Shown here one piece after another: positions 45,039 through 52,450 of a DNA stretch of 64,000 nt; positions within the stretch are counted from its first letter, which is position 1; each line of letters starts with the position of its first letter. Origin of the DNA: an uncultured Bacteroides sp. (GTDB lineage: Bacteria; Bacteroidota; Bacteroidia; Bacteroidales; Bacteroidaceae); the NCBI GenBank assembly GCA_949289345.1, contig CASENS010000088.1, positions 54,451-118,450 on the forward strand, read 5' to 3'. The notes under the pieces are model-generated. The model made no database searches. It had not been told where the DNA came from and saw nothing but the letters and a program-made list of their open reading frames with translations. The translations under genes were made by a program, and so were the position numbers.

Positions 45039-45247
45039 ATGGAGAAAGAATTTGATTATGCCTCGGTGCCCCATGTGCGGTGCGTGAACCCCGCCGCCTA
45101 TCCTCCGGAGGGGGAAGCGTGTGCCTGGTTCAGGCCCATCCGGCGCTTCCGCCCGCCGAGCAGAAGCGGATTGAAGCCCTCTTTGCCCGCCACGGGCTGA
45201 CGGACGGACAGGTGTTCGACCGCGTGGAGATGGTGTATGATTGGTAG
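45039..45247 (+). pseudogene. Broken DUF6078-like gene with internal deletions
   Basis: The first frame gives MEKEFDYASVPHVRCV, then NPAAYPPEGEACAWFRPIR, which aligns with SPAASRQLAGGSCPHFRPIQ in the intact relative at 35609-36052; about 30 residues between them are missing. After a frame change, LPPAEQKRIEALFARHGLTD and QVFDRVEMVYDW align with its C-terminus (VTPEEQEEILSFFRKRGIAE... DEYIDKFDYR). Two deletions, at least one out of frame, have thus destroyed the gene. It is GC-rich and followed after 30 bases by a palindrome array. Confidence 0.75.
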
Positions 45248-45276
45248 GCTGAGCCGTGATGAGTCCGGCAATGAGC

Positions 45277-45386
45277 CAAGTCCCCTGCGGTACGGATTCA
45301 GTTCCATGCAGGGTGGAACTCAGTTCCCTGTTGTGCGGAACTTGGTTTCATGCTTGGCGAAACTTAGTTCCATACAGGGTGGAACT
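45277..45386. repeat. 22-bp-period palindrome array, AGTTCC/GGAACT family
   Basis: Four tandem 22-bp units have arms AGTTCC-N9-GGAACT (arm starts 45300, 45322, 45344 and 45366). Unit 3 reads GGTTTC-N9-GAAACT; the C-to-T and G-to-A changes compensate each other and the end pair becomes G-T. A fifth degenerate unit (AGTCC...GGATT, 45277-45298) precedes them and keeps pairing. It lies downstream of the DUF6078-like pseudogene and converges on the toxin gene. Confidence 0.88.
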
Positions 45387-45410
45387 TACCTCACCCGCCG
45401 ACTGATGTGG

Positions 45411-45451
45411 GAAGCCCCGCCGGGAGTGGTTGGCTCGGCCGGCGGGGCTTC
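45411..45451. terminator. GC-rich hairpin between the array and the toxin gene
   Basis: GAAGCCCCGCCGG (45411-45423) and CCGGCGGGGCTTC (45439-45451) are a perfect 13-bp inverted repeat with a 15-base loop. No T-run follows. It lies 24 bases beyond the toxin stop on the minus strand and could end the arginine/toxin transcript. Confidence 0.55.
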
Positions 45452-45474
45452 AAACGTTAAAGTAAGTCTTTCAG

Positions 45475-45786
45475 TTATTCCATTTGTTCCTTTAAATCAT
45501 CAGGATTGCGGCTGGTATGCCAAAAGAAGTGTATTCTTACAAAATCGTCTTTGACTGAATAGATGATTTTGTAAGGTTTCACCAACAGATATCTGTACTC
45601 ATGGGTGTCATCGGACAGTTCATGTTCAATACTTCCGGCGAAAGGATTTGACTTTAGGATAGATATGTTCTGCCGGATGGCCGCTTTGTATCTCAAAGCC
45701 GTATTGGGACCAAAATGCGCTTTGCCGTAATGGAATATCTCTTCAATTTGTTGGCGGGCTTGCCTGTCATAAACAATCTTTTTCAT
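45475..45786 (-). CDS. RelE/ParE family toxin
   Basis: The 103-aa protein has the compact ParE/RelE pattern: an N-terminal VYDRQARQQIEEIFHYGKAHFG helix hairpin, then RYLLVKPYKIIYSVKDDFVRIHFFWHTSRNPDDL, the typical beta-sheet ending in a histidine and arginine. RelE members cleave mRNA on the ribosome and ParE members poison gyrase; the sequence alone does not decide. Its ATG overlaps the antitoxin stop by one base (TAATG). The pair sits between argD and the decayed proC. Confidence 0.85.
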   Translation of the reverse strand: MKKIVYDRQARQQIEEIFHYGKAHFGPNTALRYKAAIRQNISILKSNPFAGSIEHELSDDTHEYRYLLVKPYKIIYSVKDDFVRIHFFWHTSRNPDDLKEQME

Positions 45787-46031
45787 TATCGCAGGTTGTT
45801 ATAGCAGTTTTCCATCTCCTCTTCGGTGAGGTGTTCCCCCCGCTCAAAGCGCTCTTCCGAGGCCTTCAGTAAGTCTTTGGCTTCGCTGAGGCTCATTTGT
45901 CCCGGCACCGTTTGCCTTGACTCGCGGGCGGATTCTATCAGTTTCTCGGCCAGCCAGGTTTTGTTGTCCGCGCTCAGTTGGAGCGATTGCAGGAAATCGA
46001 ACAGGGCATCTAATGATATACTCGCTTTCAT
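45786..46031 (-). CDS. Putative antitoxin partner
   Basis: The 81-aa acidic, helical protein (MKASISLDALFDFLQSLQLSADNKTWLAEKLIESA...) has no family I can name. It precedes and overlaps a RelE/ParE toxin gene by one base, the usual antitoxin-first arrangement. The C-terminal half (DLLKASEERFERGEHLTEEEMENCYNNL) is strongly charged and could wrap the toxin. Assignment rests on context. Confidence 0.7.
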   Translation of the reverse strand: MKASISLDALFDFLQSLQLSADNKTWLAEKLIESARESRQTVPGQMSLSEAKDLLKASEERFERGEHLTEEEMENCYNNLR

Positions 46032-46139
46032 CGTGTTGGGTATTATGGTTCAACAGGGGCAAAGGTACATATTTAAATGAGAACTTAAAAGATAAAAGGA
46101 TGAAGATTTCATCGTGTTTCTTCATCCTTTTATCAGGTG

Positions 46140-47267
46140 TCACAGCACCTTCGACAGCCGTTCGAGGAACTGGTCGGCCTCGTCCATCGTGAGGCACAGG
46201 GGCGGAAGCAGGCGGATGACGTTCGTGCCGCTGACGCCTGTAAAGACCTTCTGCTCGTGCAGCAGGCGCGAGCGCAGCTCCTTGATGGGACTGTCGAACT
46301 CGATGCCTATCATGAGGCCTTGGCCGCGCACTTCCTTCAGCCCGGGCAGTTTCTTCAGTTCGTCCAGCAGATAGTTGCCCACGATAGCGGCATTCTCCAT
46401 CAGTCCTTCGCCCTCGATGACGTCGAGCACGGCCAAGGCTGCCGCACAGGCCAGGTGGTTGCCGCCGAACGTGGTGCCCAGCTGTCCGTAGACGGGCGCG
46501 AACATCGGGCTGATGAGCACGCCGCCCATGGGGAAGCCGTTGCCGATGCCCTTGGCCACGGTGATGATGTCCGGACGGATGCCGGTGTATTGGTGGGCGA
46601 AGAAGCGGCCGCTGCGTCCGTATCCGCTCTGTATTTCGTCGAGGATGAGCACGGTGCCCGTTCGCGTACACTCTTCACGCAAGGCCTGCATGAATGACGG
46701 GTCGGGCACGCGGATGCCGCCAATGCCCTGTATGCCTTCGATGATGACGGCGCAGACATCGCCCTTGCGCAGTTCGGCCTGCATGGCTTCCGTGTCGTTC
46801 AGAGGCAGGTAAGTGGTATGCCCGTTGTCGTTGATGGGGGCGATGATTTTGGGGTTGTCCGTCACTTCCACCGCCAGCGAGGTGCGCCCGTGGAAGGCTT
46901 TGCCGAAGGAGACTACCCGTGTCCGTCCGTTATGGAACGAGGCCAGCTTCAGCGCGTTCTCGTTGGCTTCGGCGCCGCTGTTGATGAGGAAGAGCTGATA
47001 GTCGTCATAGCCGCAGACTTTGCCCAAGCGTTCGGCCAGCGTCCGCTGTAGTTTGTTGATGACGGAGTTGGAGTAGAACCCCAGCTGCGCCACTTGTTTA
47101 CTGATCATCTCCACATAATGCGGATGGCTGTGGCCGATGGAGATGACGGCGTGTCCGCCGTAAAGGTCGAGGTACTCGGTGCCTTGCTCGTCCCAGACGT
47201 GGCAGGCCTTACCCCGAACAATATTGATATCAAATAATGGATATACGTCAAATAGTTTCATAATCAT
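46140..47267 (-). CDS. argD: Acyl-ornithine aminotransferase, arginine synthesis
   Basis: This pyridoxal-phosphate aminotransferase converts acyl-glutamate semialdehyde to acyl-ornithine. It has NSGAEANENALKLA, the PLP-binding EIQSGYGRSG and the Lys in TVAKGIGNGFPMGG, plus TTFGGNHLACAAA. Length (375 aa) is normal. Bacteroides are known to make arginine through N-succinyl intermediates, so the natural substrate may be N-succinylornithine. It begins 6 bases after the argC stop; an in-frame ATG at 47261 is an alternative start. Confidence 0.95.
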   Translation of the reverse strand: MIMKLFDVYPLFDINIVRGKACHVWDEQGTEYLDLYGGHAVISIGHSHPHYVEMISKQVAQLGFYSNSVINKLQRTLAERLGKVCGYDDYQLFLINSGAEANENALKLASFHNGRTRVVSFGKAFHGRTSLAVEVTDNPKIIAPINDNGHTTYLPLNDTEAMQAELRKGDVCAVIIEGIQGIGGIRVPDPSFMQALREECTRTGTVLILDEIQSGYGRSGRFFAHQYTGIRPDIITVAKGIGNGFPMGGVLISPMFAPVYGQLGTTFGGNHLACAAALAVLDVIEGEGLMENAAIVGNYLLDELKKLPGLKEVRGQGLMIGIEFDSPIKELRSRLLHEQKVFTGVSGTNVIRLLPPLCLTMDEADQFLERLSKVL

Positions 47268-47273
47268 TCGTAT

Positions 47274-48242
47274 TTAAAACGCGGAGGGCTTGAGGCGTAA
47301 GCCGACGGTCTCCTCCAGGTTGAACATCAGGTTCATGTTGTGGACGGCCTGGCCGCTGGCACCCTTCAGCAGATTGTCTATGCAGGAGATGATGAGCAGC
47401 TTGTCGCCATGCTTCTCCAAGTGGAGGAGGCACTTGTTGGTGTTCACCACCTGCTTGAGGTCGATGTTCTTGGCCACCACGTGGGTGAACGAGTCTTCGG
47501 CATAGTATTCCTCGTAGATGCGGGTCAGCTCCTCGATGCTGCACTTGTTCTTTACCACGATGGTGCAGAAGATGCCGCGCGGGAAGGCACCCCGGTAAGG
47601 AATGAAGTCTATCTCCGAGTGAAAGCTGTTTTGCAGCTGCTTCAGCGATTGTTTGATTTCGGGCACGTGCTGATGCTCGAACGCCTTGTAGACGCTCAGG
47701 TTGTTGTCGCGCCAGCTGAAGTGGCTTGTGGCACCCGGCTTCACGCCCGCACCGGTGCTGCCTGTGATGGCGTTCACCGTGATGTCATCGTTCAGCATCA
47801 GATGCTTGGCCAGGGGAAGCAGACCCAACTGAATGGCTGTGGCAAAGCAGCCGGGGTTGGCCACGTGGAGGGCGGAGCAGGTGGCACGGCGGTTCAGTTC
47901 CGGCAGTCCGTAGACGAAGTCGTTGCCCTCGGCCTTCAGCCGGTAGTCCATCGAGAGGTCGATGACCTTCAGTCCTTCGGGCAGGTTATGGCTGTCCATG
48001 AACTTGCGCGTGTCGCCATGAGCGGTGCAGAAGAACAGACAGTCGATGTCCTCCAGCGGCAGTTGGTCGGTAAATCGGAGGTCGGTTTCGCCATACAGTC
48101 CTTCGTGCACATCGGTCACAGGATTGCCTGCGTTACTTTGGCTGTTGATGAAGACGATTTCCGCCTCGGGGTGATTGATGAGCAAGCGGATGAGCTCGCC
48201 GGCGGTGTACCCCGCACCGCCTATGATTCCTACTTTTATCAT
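47274..48242 (-). CDS. argC: N-acyl-gamma-glutamyl-phosphate reductase
   Basis: ArgC reduces acyl-glutamyl phosphate to the semialdehyde using NADPH. The 322-aa protein has the nucleotide motif GIIGGAGYTAGELIRLL and the catalytic Cys in HVANPGCFATAIQLGLLPL (about residue 133). The His of GATSHFSWRDNNLSV lies downstream. It is followed directly by argD. Upstream, an 88-base gap with small inverted repeats separates it from a pspC-like gene. Confidence 0.95.
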   Translation of the reverse strand: MIKVGIIGGAGYTAGELIRLLINHPEAEIVFINSQSNAGNPVTDVHEGLYGETDLRFTDQLPLEDIDCLFFCTAHGDTRKFMDSHNLPEGLKVIDLSMDYRLKAEGNDFVYGLPELNRRATCSALHVANPGCFATAIQLGLLPLAKHLMLNDDITVNAITGSTGAGVKPGATSHFSWRDNNLSVYKAFEHQHVPEIKQSLKQLQNSFHSEIDFIPYRGAFPRGIFCTIVVKNKCSIEELTRIYEEYYAEDSFTHVVAKNIDLKQVVNTNKCLLHLEKHGDKLLIISCIDNLLKGASGQAVHNMNLMFNLEETVGLRLKPSAF

Positions 48243-48249
48243 ATTGATG

Positions 48250-48322
48250 AAGAATTAAGAATGAAGAACGAAGAATGACGATTCTTCATCCGGAGGCGAA
48301 GCCGACATTCTTCATTCTACAT
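48250..48322. repeat. Intergenic inverted repeats of the GAAGAAT type
   Basis: Several copies of AAGAATGAAGAA-like sequence face TTCTTCATTCT-like sequence around an inner GAATGACGATTCTTC. A related hairpin is at 60095-60136 in the rhamnose operon. It could be an attenuator or processing site inside the arginine operon. Confidence 0.45.
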
Positions 48323-48330
48323 TTAAAAGG

Positions 48331-48543
48331 TTATTGCTGGAAGTATCGGTTCTCTTCTTCGGGGATGATAATCAACAGGATGATGTAGATAATCACACCG
48401 GTGAAGGCGGTGAACACGGTGGCCAGCGCGTAGATGACACGTACCAGCGTTACGTCGAGGCCGAAGAAGTTGGCCAATGCGGCACATACGCCCGACAGCA
48501 TCCGGCCCGTACGAGGGCGTCGGAGTTTCTTTTGATTGTCCAT
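48331..48543 (-). CDS. PspC-domain small membrane protein
   Basis: The 70-aa protein has the PspC core: RTGRMLSGVCAALANFFGLDVTLVRVIYALATVFTAFTGVIIYIILLIIIPEE in two adjoining stretches, a short amphipathic segment and one or two membrane helices. PspC proteins respond to envelope stress. It lies between argG (7-base gap) and argC on the arginine transcript, with no obvious metabolic link. Confidence 0.88.
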   Translation of the reverse strand: MDNQKKLRRPRTGRMLSGVCAALANFFGLDVTLVRVIYALATVFTAFTGVIIYIILLIIIPEEENRYFQQ

Positions 48544-48550
48544 GGTTCTA

Positions 48551-49762
48551 TCAAATATTATTCAATTCATCGCGGTGTCCGGCGTAGTAGGCGCGCAAGG
48601 CAGTGCTGGTCACCTTGATGAAGCCTTTGGCGTCTTCGGCTGTCCAGCCCTTCTGCATTTCGCCATATTCGCCGAACTTGTTCTTCACCAGGTCGTCCTC
48701 GCTTTCCACGCCCACGGTGTGGAAGCCGTAAGGGCGAAGTTCCAGGATGGCGGTGCCGTTCACGTTACGCTGGCTGGAGGTCAGCATGGCCTCGATGTCG
48801 CGCATCACCGGCTCCAGGTATTCGCTCTCGTGCAGGAACATGCCATACCAGTTGGCCACCTGGTCCTTCCAATACTGCTGCCATTTGCTCAGCGTGTATT
48901 TTTCCAGGAAGCGGTGCGCGCCGATGATGAGCATGGGCGCGGCGGCCTCGAAGCCTACACGGCCTTTGATGCCGATGATGGTGTCGCCCACGTGCATGTC
49001 GCGGCCGATGGCGTATGCTGCGCCAATCTCCTCTACTTTTTGAATAGCCTTGATGGGGTCGTCGATGCGTTCGCCGTTCACGGCTTTCAGTTCACCCTGT
49101 TCGAAGGTCAGCCGCAGTTGTTCGGTGCCCTCCTTGGTGCAGTGCTTCAGATAGGCCGATTCGGGCAGCCCCTGTGCCGAGTCGAGTATTTCGCCTCCGC
49201 AGATGCTGGTTCCCCAGATGCCTACGTTGTAGGAATACTTCAGCTTGGCGAAGTCGGCGGCAAATCCGTGCTTGTTCAGGTAGTCGATTTCTTCTTGACG
49301 GCTCAGTGCCATGTCGCGGGTCAGCGTAATGATTTCCACGCCCGGTGCCATCACGAGGAACGTCATGTCGAAGCGCACCTGGTCGTTGCCCGCACCCGTA
49401 GAGCCGTGGGCAATGGCATCGGCGCCGATTTCGTTGGCATAGCGTGCGATGGCCAGTGCCTGGAAGATGCGTTCGGAGCTGACCGAGATGGGGTAGGTGC
49501 CATTGCGCAGCACATTGCCGTAGACCATGTACTTCAGGCTCTTCTTGTAATACTCGTGCGTCACGTCGAGGGTAACGTACTTGGTGGCGCCCAGTTTGTA
49601 GGCGTTCTCCTCGTTGGTCTTGAGCTGTTCGGTACTGAATCCGCCCGTATTGGCGCAGGCGGCATACACTTCGTATCCTTTTTCTTTGGCCAGATACATC
49701 ACGGTGAACGAGGTGTCCAGCCCGCCGCTGAATGCGACTACTACTTTCTTTTTCTGTTCCAT
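48551..49762 (-). CDS. argG: Argininosuccinate synthase
   Basis: ArgG joins citrulline and aspartate with ATP. The 403-aa protein begins MEQKKKVVVAFSGGLDTSFTVMYL with the ATP pyrophosphatase loop SGGLDTS. HGSTGAGNDQVRFDMTF follows, with the citrulline/aspartate-binding residues. The start at 49762 was chosen because the longer frame reads through a Lys/Asn-rich stretch and overlaps the upstream gene's end. It lies 13 bases after the GNAT gene. Confidence 0.95.
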   Translation of the reverse strand: MEQKKKVVVAFSGGLDTSFTVMYLAKEKGYEVYAACANTGGFSTEQLKTNEENAYKLGATKYVTLDVTHEYYKKSLKYMVYGNVLRNGTYPISVSSERIFQALAIARYANEIGADAIAHGSTGAGNDQVRFDMTFLVMAPGVEIITLTRDMALSRQEEIDYLNKHGFAADFAKLKYSYNVGIWGTSICGGEILDSAQGLPESAYLKHCTKEGTEQLRLTFEQGELKAVNGERIDDPIKAIQKVEEIGAAYAIGRDMHVGDTIIGIKGRVGFEAAAPMLIIGAHRFLEKYTLSKWQQYWKDQVANWYGMFLHESEYLEPVMRDIEAMLTSSQRNVNGTAILELRPYGFHTVGVESEDDLVKNKFGEYGEMQKGWTAEDAKGFIKVTSTALRAYYAGHRDELNNI

Positions 49763-49775
49763 ATTCTTGTTTTTA

Positions 49776-50333
49776 TTATATCTTGTCTTCTTCATGTAAA
49801 GCCGGGTCATACAACATCGCCGTGCAGATGCAGAACTTGCGATTCTTGGCTACAAGGATATCGTGGTTGATACATCCTTCGCACCCCTTCCAAAAAGCGT
49901 CGTCGTCTGTCAGTTCGTTGAAGGTGACAGGCACGTACCCCAGCTCAGTATTCATCTTCATCACGGCCGCACCACTGGTGAGGCTGAATATCTTAGCCCA
50001 CGGCCATCGCAGGCGTGCCAGGCGGAAGGAGGCCTGTTTGATGCGCTTGGCCAGTCCGATGCCTTGGTATTTGGGATGTACGATGAGGCCCGATGTGGCT
50101 ACATATTGTTTGTTGCCCCAACTCTCGATGTAGCTGAATCCGGCAAACTCCGTGCCGTGCAGGGCGATGATGGCCTTGCCCTCTTTCATTTTGGTGGCCA
50201 CATATTCGTGTGTGCGCTCGGCGATACCTGTGCCGCGCTTCTTGGCGGCTTCGCGGATGGTGTCGAGTATGGTGTCTACATAAACTTCATGGGAGGCGTC
50301 TGCCACCATGACTTCTATTTCCTTTACGTCCAT
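49776..50333 (-). CDS. GNAT N-acyltransferase in the arginine operon
   Basis: The 185-aa protein has the acetyltransferase acyl-CoA motif HPKYQGIGLAKRIKQASFRLAR and preceding strands AIIALHGTEFAGFSYIESWG. The C-terminal Cys-containing segment CEGCINHDILVAKNRKFCICTAML is unusual for GNATs. Its place between argR and argG suggests the first step, acylation of glutamate (succinyl or acetyl), for which no classical ArgA or ArgJ is seen here. That role is an inference. Confidence 0.8.
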   Translation of the reverse strand: MDVKEIEVMVADASHEVYVDTILDTIREAAKKRGTGIAERTHEYVATKMKEGKAIIALHGTEFAGFSYIESWGNKQYVATSGLIVHPKYQGIGLAKRIKQASFRLARLRWPWAKIFSLTSGAAVMKMNTELGYVPVTFNELTDDDAFWKGCEGCINHDILVAKNRKFCICTAMLYDPALHEEDKI

Positions 50334-50366
50334 TTCTACTTATTATTCTATATCAATCTTTATTGT

Positions 50367-50840
50367 TTAAACATTCGGTATGGTTTCAGACAAAAAAGCG
50401 CGGATATCCTCGTGCGCGGCTTCTTCGGCCAGCACCAGCATGATGGTGTCATCGCCGGCGATGGTGCCTAAAATGTGCCTGCACTCACGGTTGTCTATGT
50501 CGTAAGCAATGCTGCTGGCATAGCCCGGGCGGGTGCGGATGACGGCAATGTTGCGCGAGAATTGCAACGACACAAAGCCGGTCGACCTCATCATCTCACT
50601 CGCGCTTTGAGGAGTGGTCGTGCGTTTGTACATGATATCGTTAGGCAACACATATACATACTTTCCGTTTGTATTGGCGGCCTTGGCCACTTTGAGCTGC
50701 TTCAAGTCGCGCGACAGGGTGGCCTGTGTCAGCTCGAATCCCTCCTTGTTCAAGGCTTGGAGCAACTCATCCTGCGAGCCCATTTCCTTGCTCGATATTA
50801 TCATCTTAATGGCGTCCAATCGGTTGGCTTTCTTTTTCAT
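50367..50840 (-). CDS. argR: Arginine repressor
   Basis: ArgR is a hexameric regulator of arginine genes. The N-terminal winged helix contains SQDELLQALNKEGFELTQATLSRDLKQLKVAK. The C-terminal oligomerisation and arginine-binding domain has GTIAGDDTIMLVLA with the paired aspartates. The start at 50840 gives MKKKANRLDAIK; an ATG at 50849 would overlap a putative operator. It heads the arginine operon and is preceded by two TATGCATA sites that suggest autoregulation. Confidence 0.93.
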   Translation of the reverse strand: MKKKANRLDAIKMIISSKEMGSQDELLQALNKEGFELTQATLSRDLKQLKVAKAANTNGKYVYVLPNDIMYKRTTTPQSASEMMRSTGFVSLQFSRNIAVIRTRPGYASSIAYDIDNRECRHILGTIAGDDTIMLVLAEEAAHEDIRAFLSETIPNV

Positions 50841-50842
50841 CT

Positions 50843-50903
50843 TATGCATATTTATTCTTAATTGGTCGCAAAAGTAGGGAATATTTTTGAAATAATATGC
50901 ATA
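50843..50903 (-). promoter_or_regulatory. argR operon promoter with paired TATGCATA operator-like sites
   Basis: The -7 motif TACTTTTG lies on the minus strand at 50869-50876. TATGCATA palindromes occur at 50843-50850 and 50896-50903, 53 bp apart (about five helical turns), in inverted A/T-rich contexts sharing AATAA-TATGCATAA. They bracket the promoter, as expected for ArgR boxes. The rest of the 350 bases to the GH105 gene shows only that gene's -7 motif TACATTTG (51124-51131). Confidence 0.5.
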
Positions 50904-51190
50904 ATCGGCCAGATTTTATTGCTTTATACTATTTTCTGCATATTGAAGCTGTTCATGCCAGGCGATGACACTGGGGGAATGCTGATTTTCTTTCGACAAG
51001 TTCCCGTCTTCCTTTCGAGGAGGTGAGTCCTTTCCTTCGCAAAGATATACAAGAAATTCATACGAAAATCAAAAAACATAAGATTAGCGTCAAAATAAAC
51101 GGGCTTGTTTGAAAAATAATTGCTACATTTGCCCATAAGCTTTGCACTTTGAAGTCTGTTTATATAAAAATATCAAACTATAGGAAACAC

Positions 51191-52411
51191 ATGTGGAAAA
51201 GTTATCTGTTATTTGCCTTTTTACTGATGCCGACATTGCTTTGCGCTGGAAATCGGTGTCACTCATCTATTATACATATATATAATAATGGTGTAAACAA
51301 TGTGGATGAAGAACGTTCGTACGCTCAGTGGTTTGCTGATTCCGAAATGGCTCGTTTCCCTCAAGCCTATCAGTTGGACCATGGAAAGCGTCTTTTCTTC
51401 GGTTATGCACAGGGGGTGGGTTGTTGCGCCATGCTTCGCATGTGGAAATCCACGGGCGAGCGGCGCTATTACGACTATGTGAAACAATGGGCGGACAGCC
51501 TCATCAATGAAAAAGGCGAAATTCACCTCTACGATATGTCGGCCTATAACCTGGACTTCATCAATTCGGGCAAAGTCCTGTTCGACCTTTATGAGGAAAC
51601 TGGTGACGTGCGTTATAAGAAAGCGATGGATACGTTGATAAAGCAACTCCAGCGCCAGCCCCGCACTTTAAAAGGAGGCTTCTGGCATAAGTTGATTTAT
51701 CAGCACCAGATGTGGTTGGACGGACTGTACATGGCTTCACCCTTCATGGCGCAATATGGAGCCGAGTTCACCCGTCCGGAGTGGATAGACGAGGCTGTCA
51801 AGCAATTCCGCTTGTGCCATCAATATACCTATGATGCCGCCACGGGGCTTTATTATCATGCGTGGGACGAAAGCAAAAGTCAACGTTGGGCCAATCCGGA
51901 AACCGGTCATTCTCCTAATTTCTGGGGGCGTAGTATCGGTTGGTGGTTTATGGCTTTAGTCGATGCGTTGGATTATATTCCGGAGAGACATGAAGGGTAT
52001 GCTGACTTGGTAGCTTATATTCGTGGGTTGGCGGAAGTTCTGCCTAAGTATCAGGATAAAGACGGCCTTTGGTATCAAGTGCTGGACCAGCCAGAACGTA
52101 AAGGGAATTTCCCAGAAGCGAGCGTGACCGCTCAATGTATGTATGCGTATGCTAAAGCTGTGAACAAAGGATATATTGATGTCCGATATAAAGAAGTGGC
52201 CGAAAAGGCTTTTGAAGGATTGAAAAACAAACTGATTGTGGAAAATCCGGACGGCACATTGACCTTGACTCGGTGTTGCCAAGTGGGAGGTTTGGGTGGA
52301 AATCCTTACCGGGATGGCAGTTTCGAATATTATATAGGCGAAAAGATGCGTGACAATGATGCCAAAGCCACGGGACCTTTCATTATGGGGTGTCTGGAGT
52401 TGGGCAAATAA
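51191..52411 (+). CDS. GH105 unsaturated rhamnogalacturonyl hydrolase, exported
   Basis: It removes the unsaturated galacturonic acid left at the end of oligosaccharides by rhamnogalacturonan lyase. The protein (about 406 aa) starts with signal peptide MWKSYLLFAFLLMPTLLCAGN. The alpha6/alpha6-barrel blocks are YQHQMWLDGLYMASPF, HAWDESKSQRWANP, FWGRSIGWWFMALVDALDYIPE and QDKDGLWYQVLDQP. The Asp in MWLDGLYM corresponds to the catalytic residue of YteR-type enzymes. ATG at 51191 is chosen because it begins the signal peptide. The GH106 gene follows after 39 bases. Confidence 0.9.
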   Translation: MWKSYLLFAFLLMPTLLCAGNRCHSSIIHIYNNGVNNVDEERSYAQWFADSEMARFPQAYQLDHGKRLFFGYAQGVGCCAMLRMWKSTGERRYYDYVKQWADSLINEKGEIHLYDMSAYNLDFINSGKVLFDLYEETGDVRYKKAMDTLIKQLQRQPRTLKGGFWHKLIYQHQMWLDGLYMASPFMAQYGAEFTRPEWIDEAVKQFRLCHQYTYDAATGLYYHAWDESKSQRWANPETGHSPNFWGRSIGWWFMALVDALDYIPERHEGYADLVAYIRGLAEVLPKYQDKDGLWYQVLDQPERKGNFPEASVTAQCMYAYAKAVNKGYIDVRYKEVAEKAFEGLKNKLIVENPDGTLTLTRCCQVGGLGGNPYRDGSFEYYIGEKMRDNDAKATGPFIMGCLELGK

Positions 52412-52450
52412 GACGATAAACAAGAATAATTATCAAAATACCATAAAACT

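Noticed and set aside
47340-48278. 312-codon frame on + opposite argC
   Set aside because: Antisense shadow of argC without domain features.
48536-49870. Long open frame (444 codons) on + opposite argG
   Set aside because: It is the antisense shadow of argG; its protein has no recognisable domains while argG is canonical.
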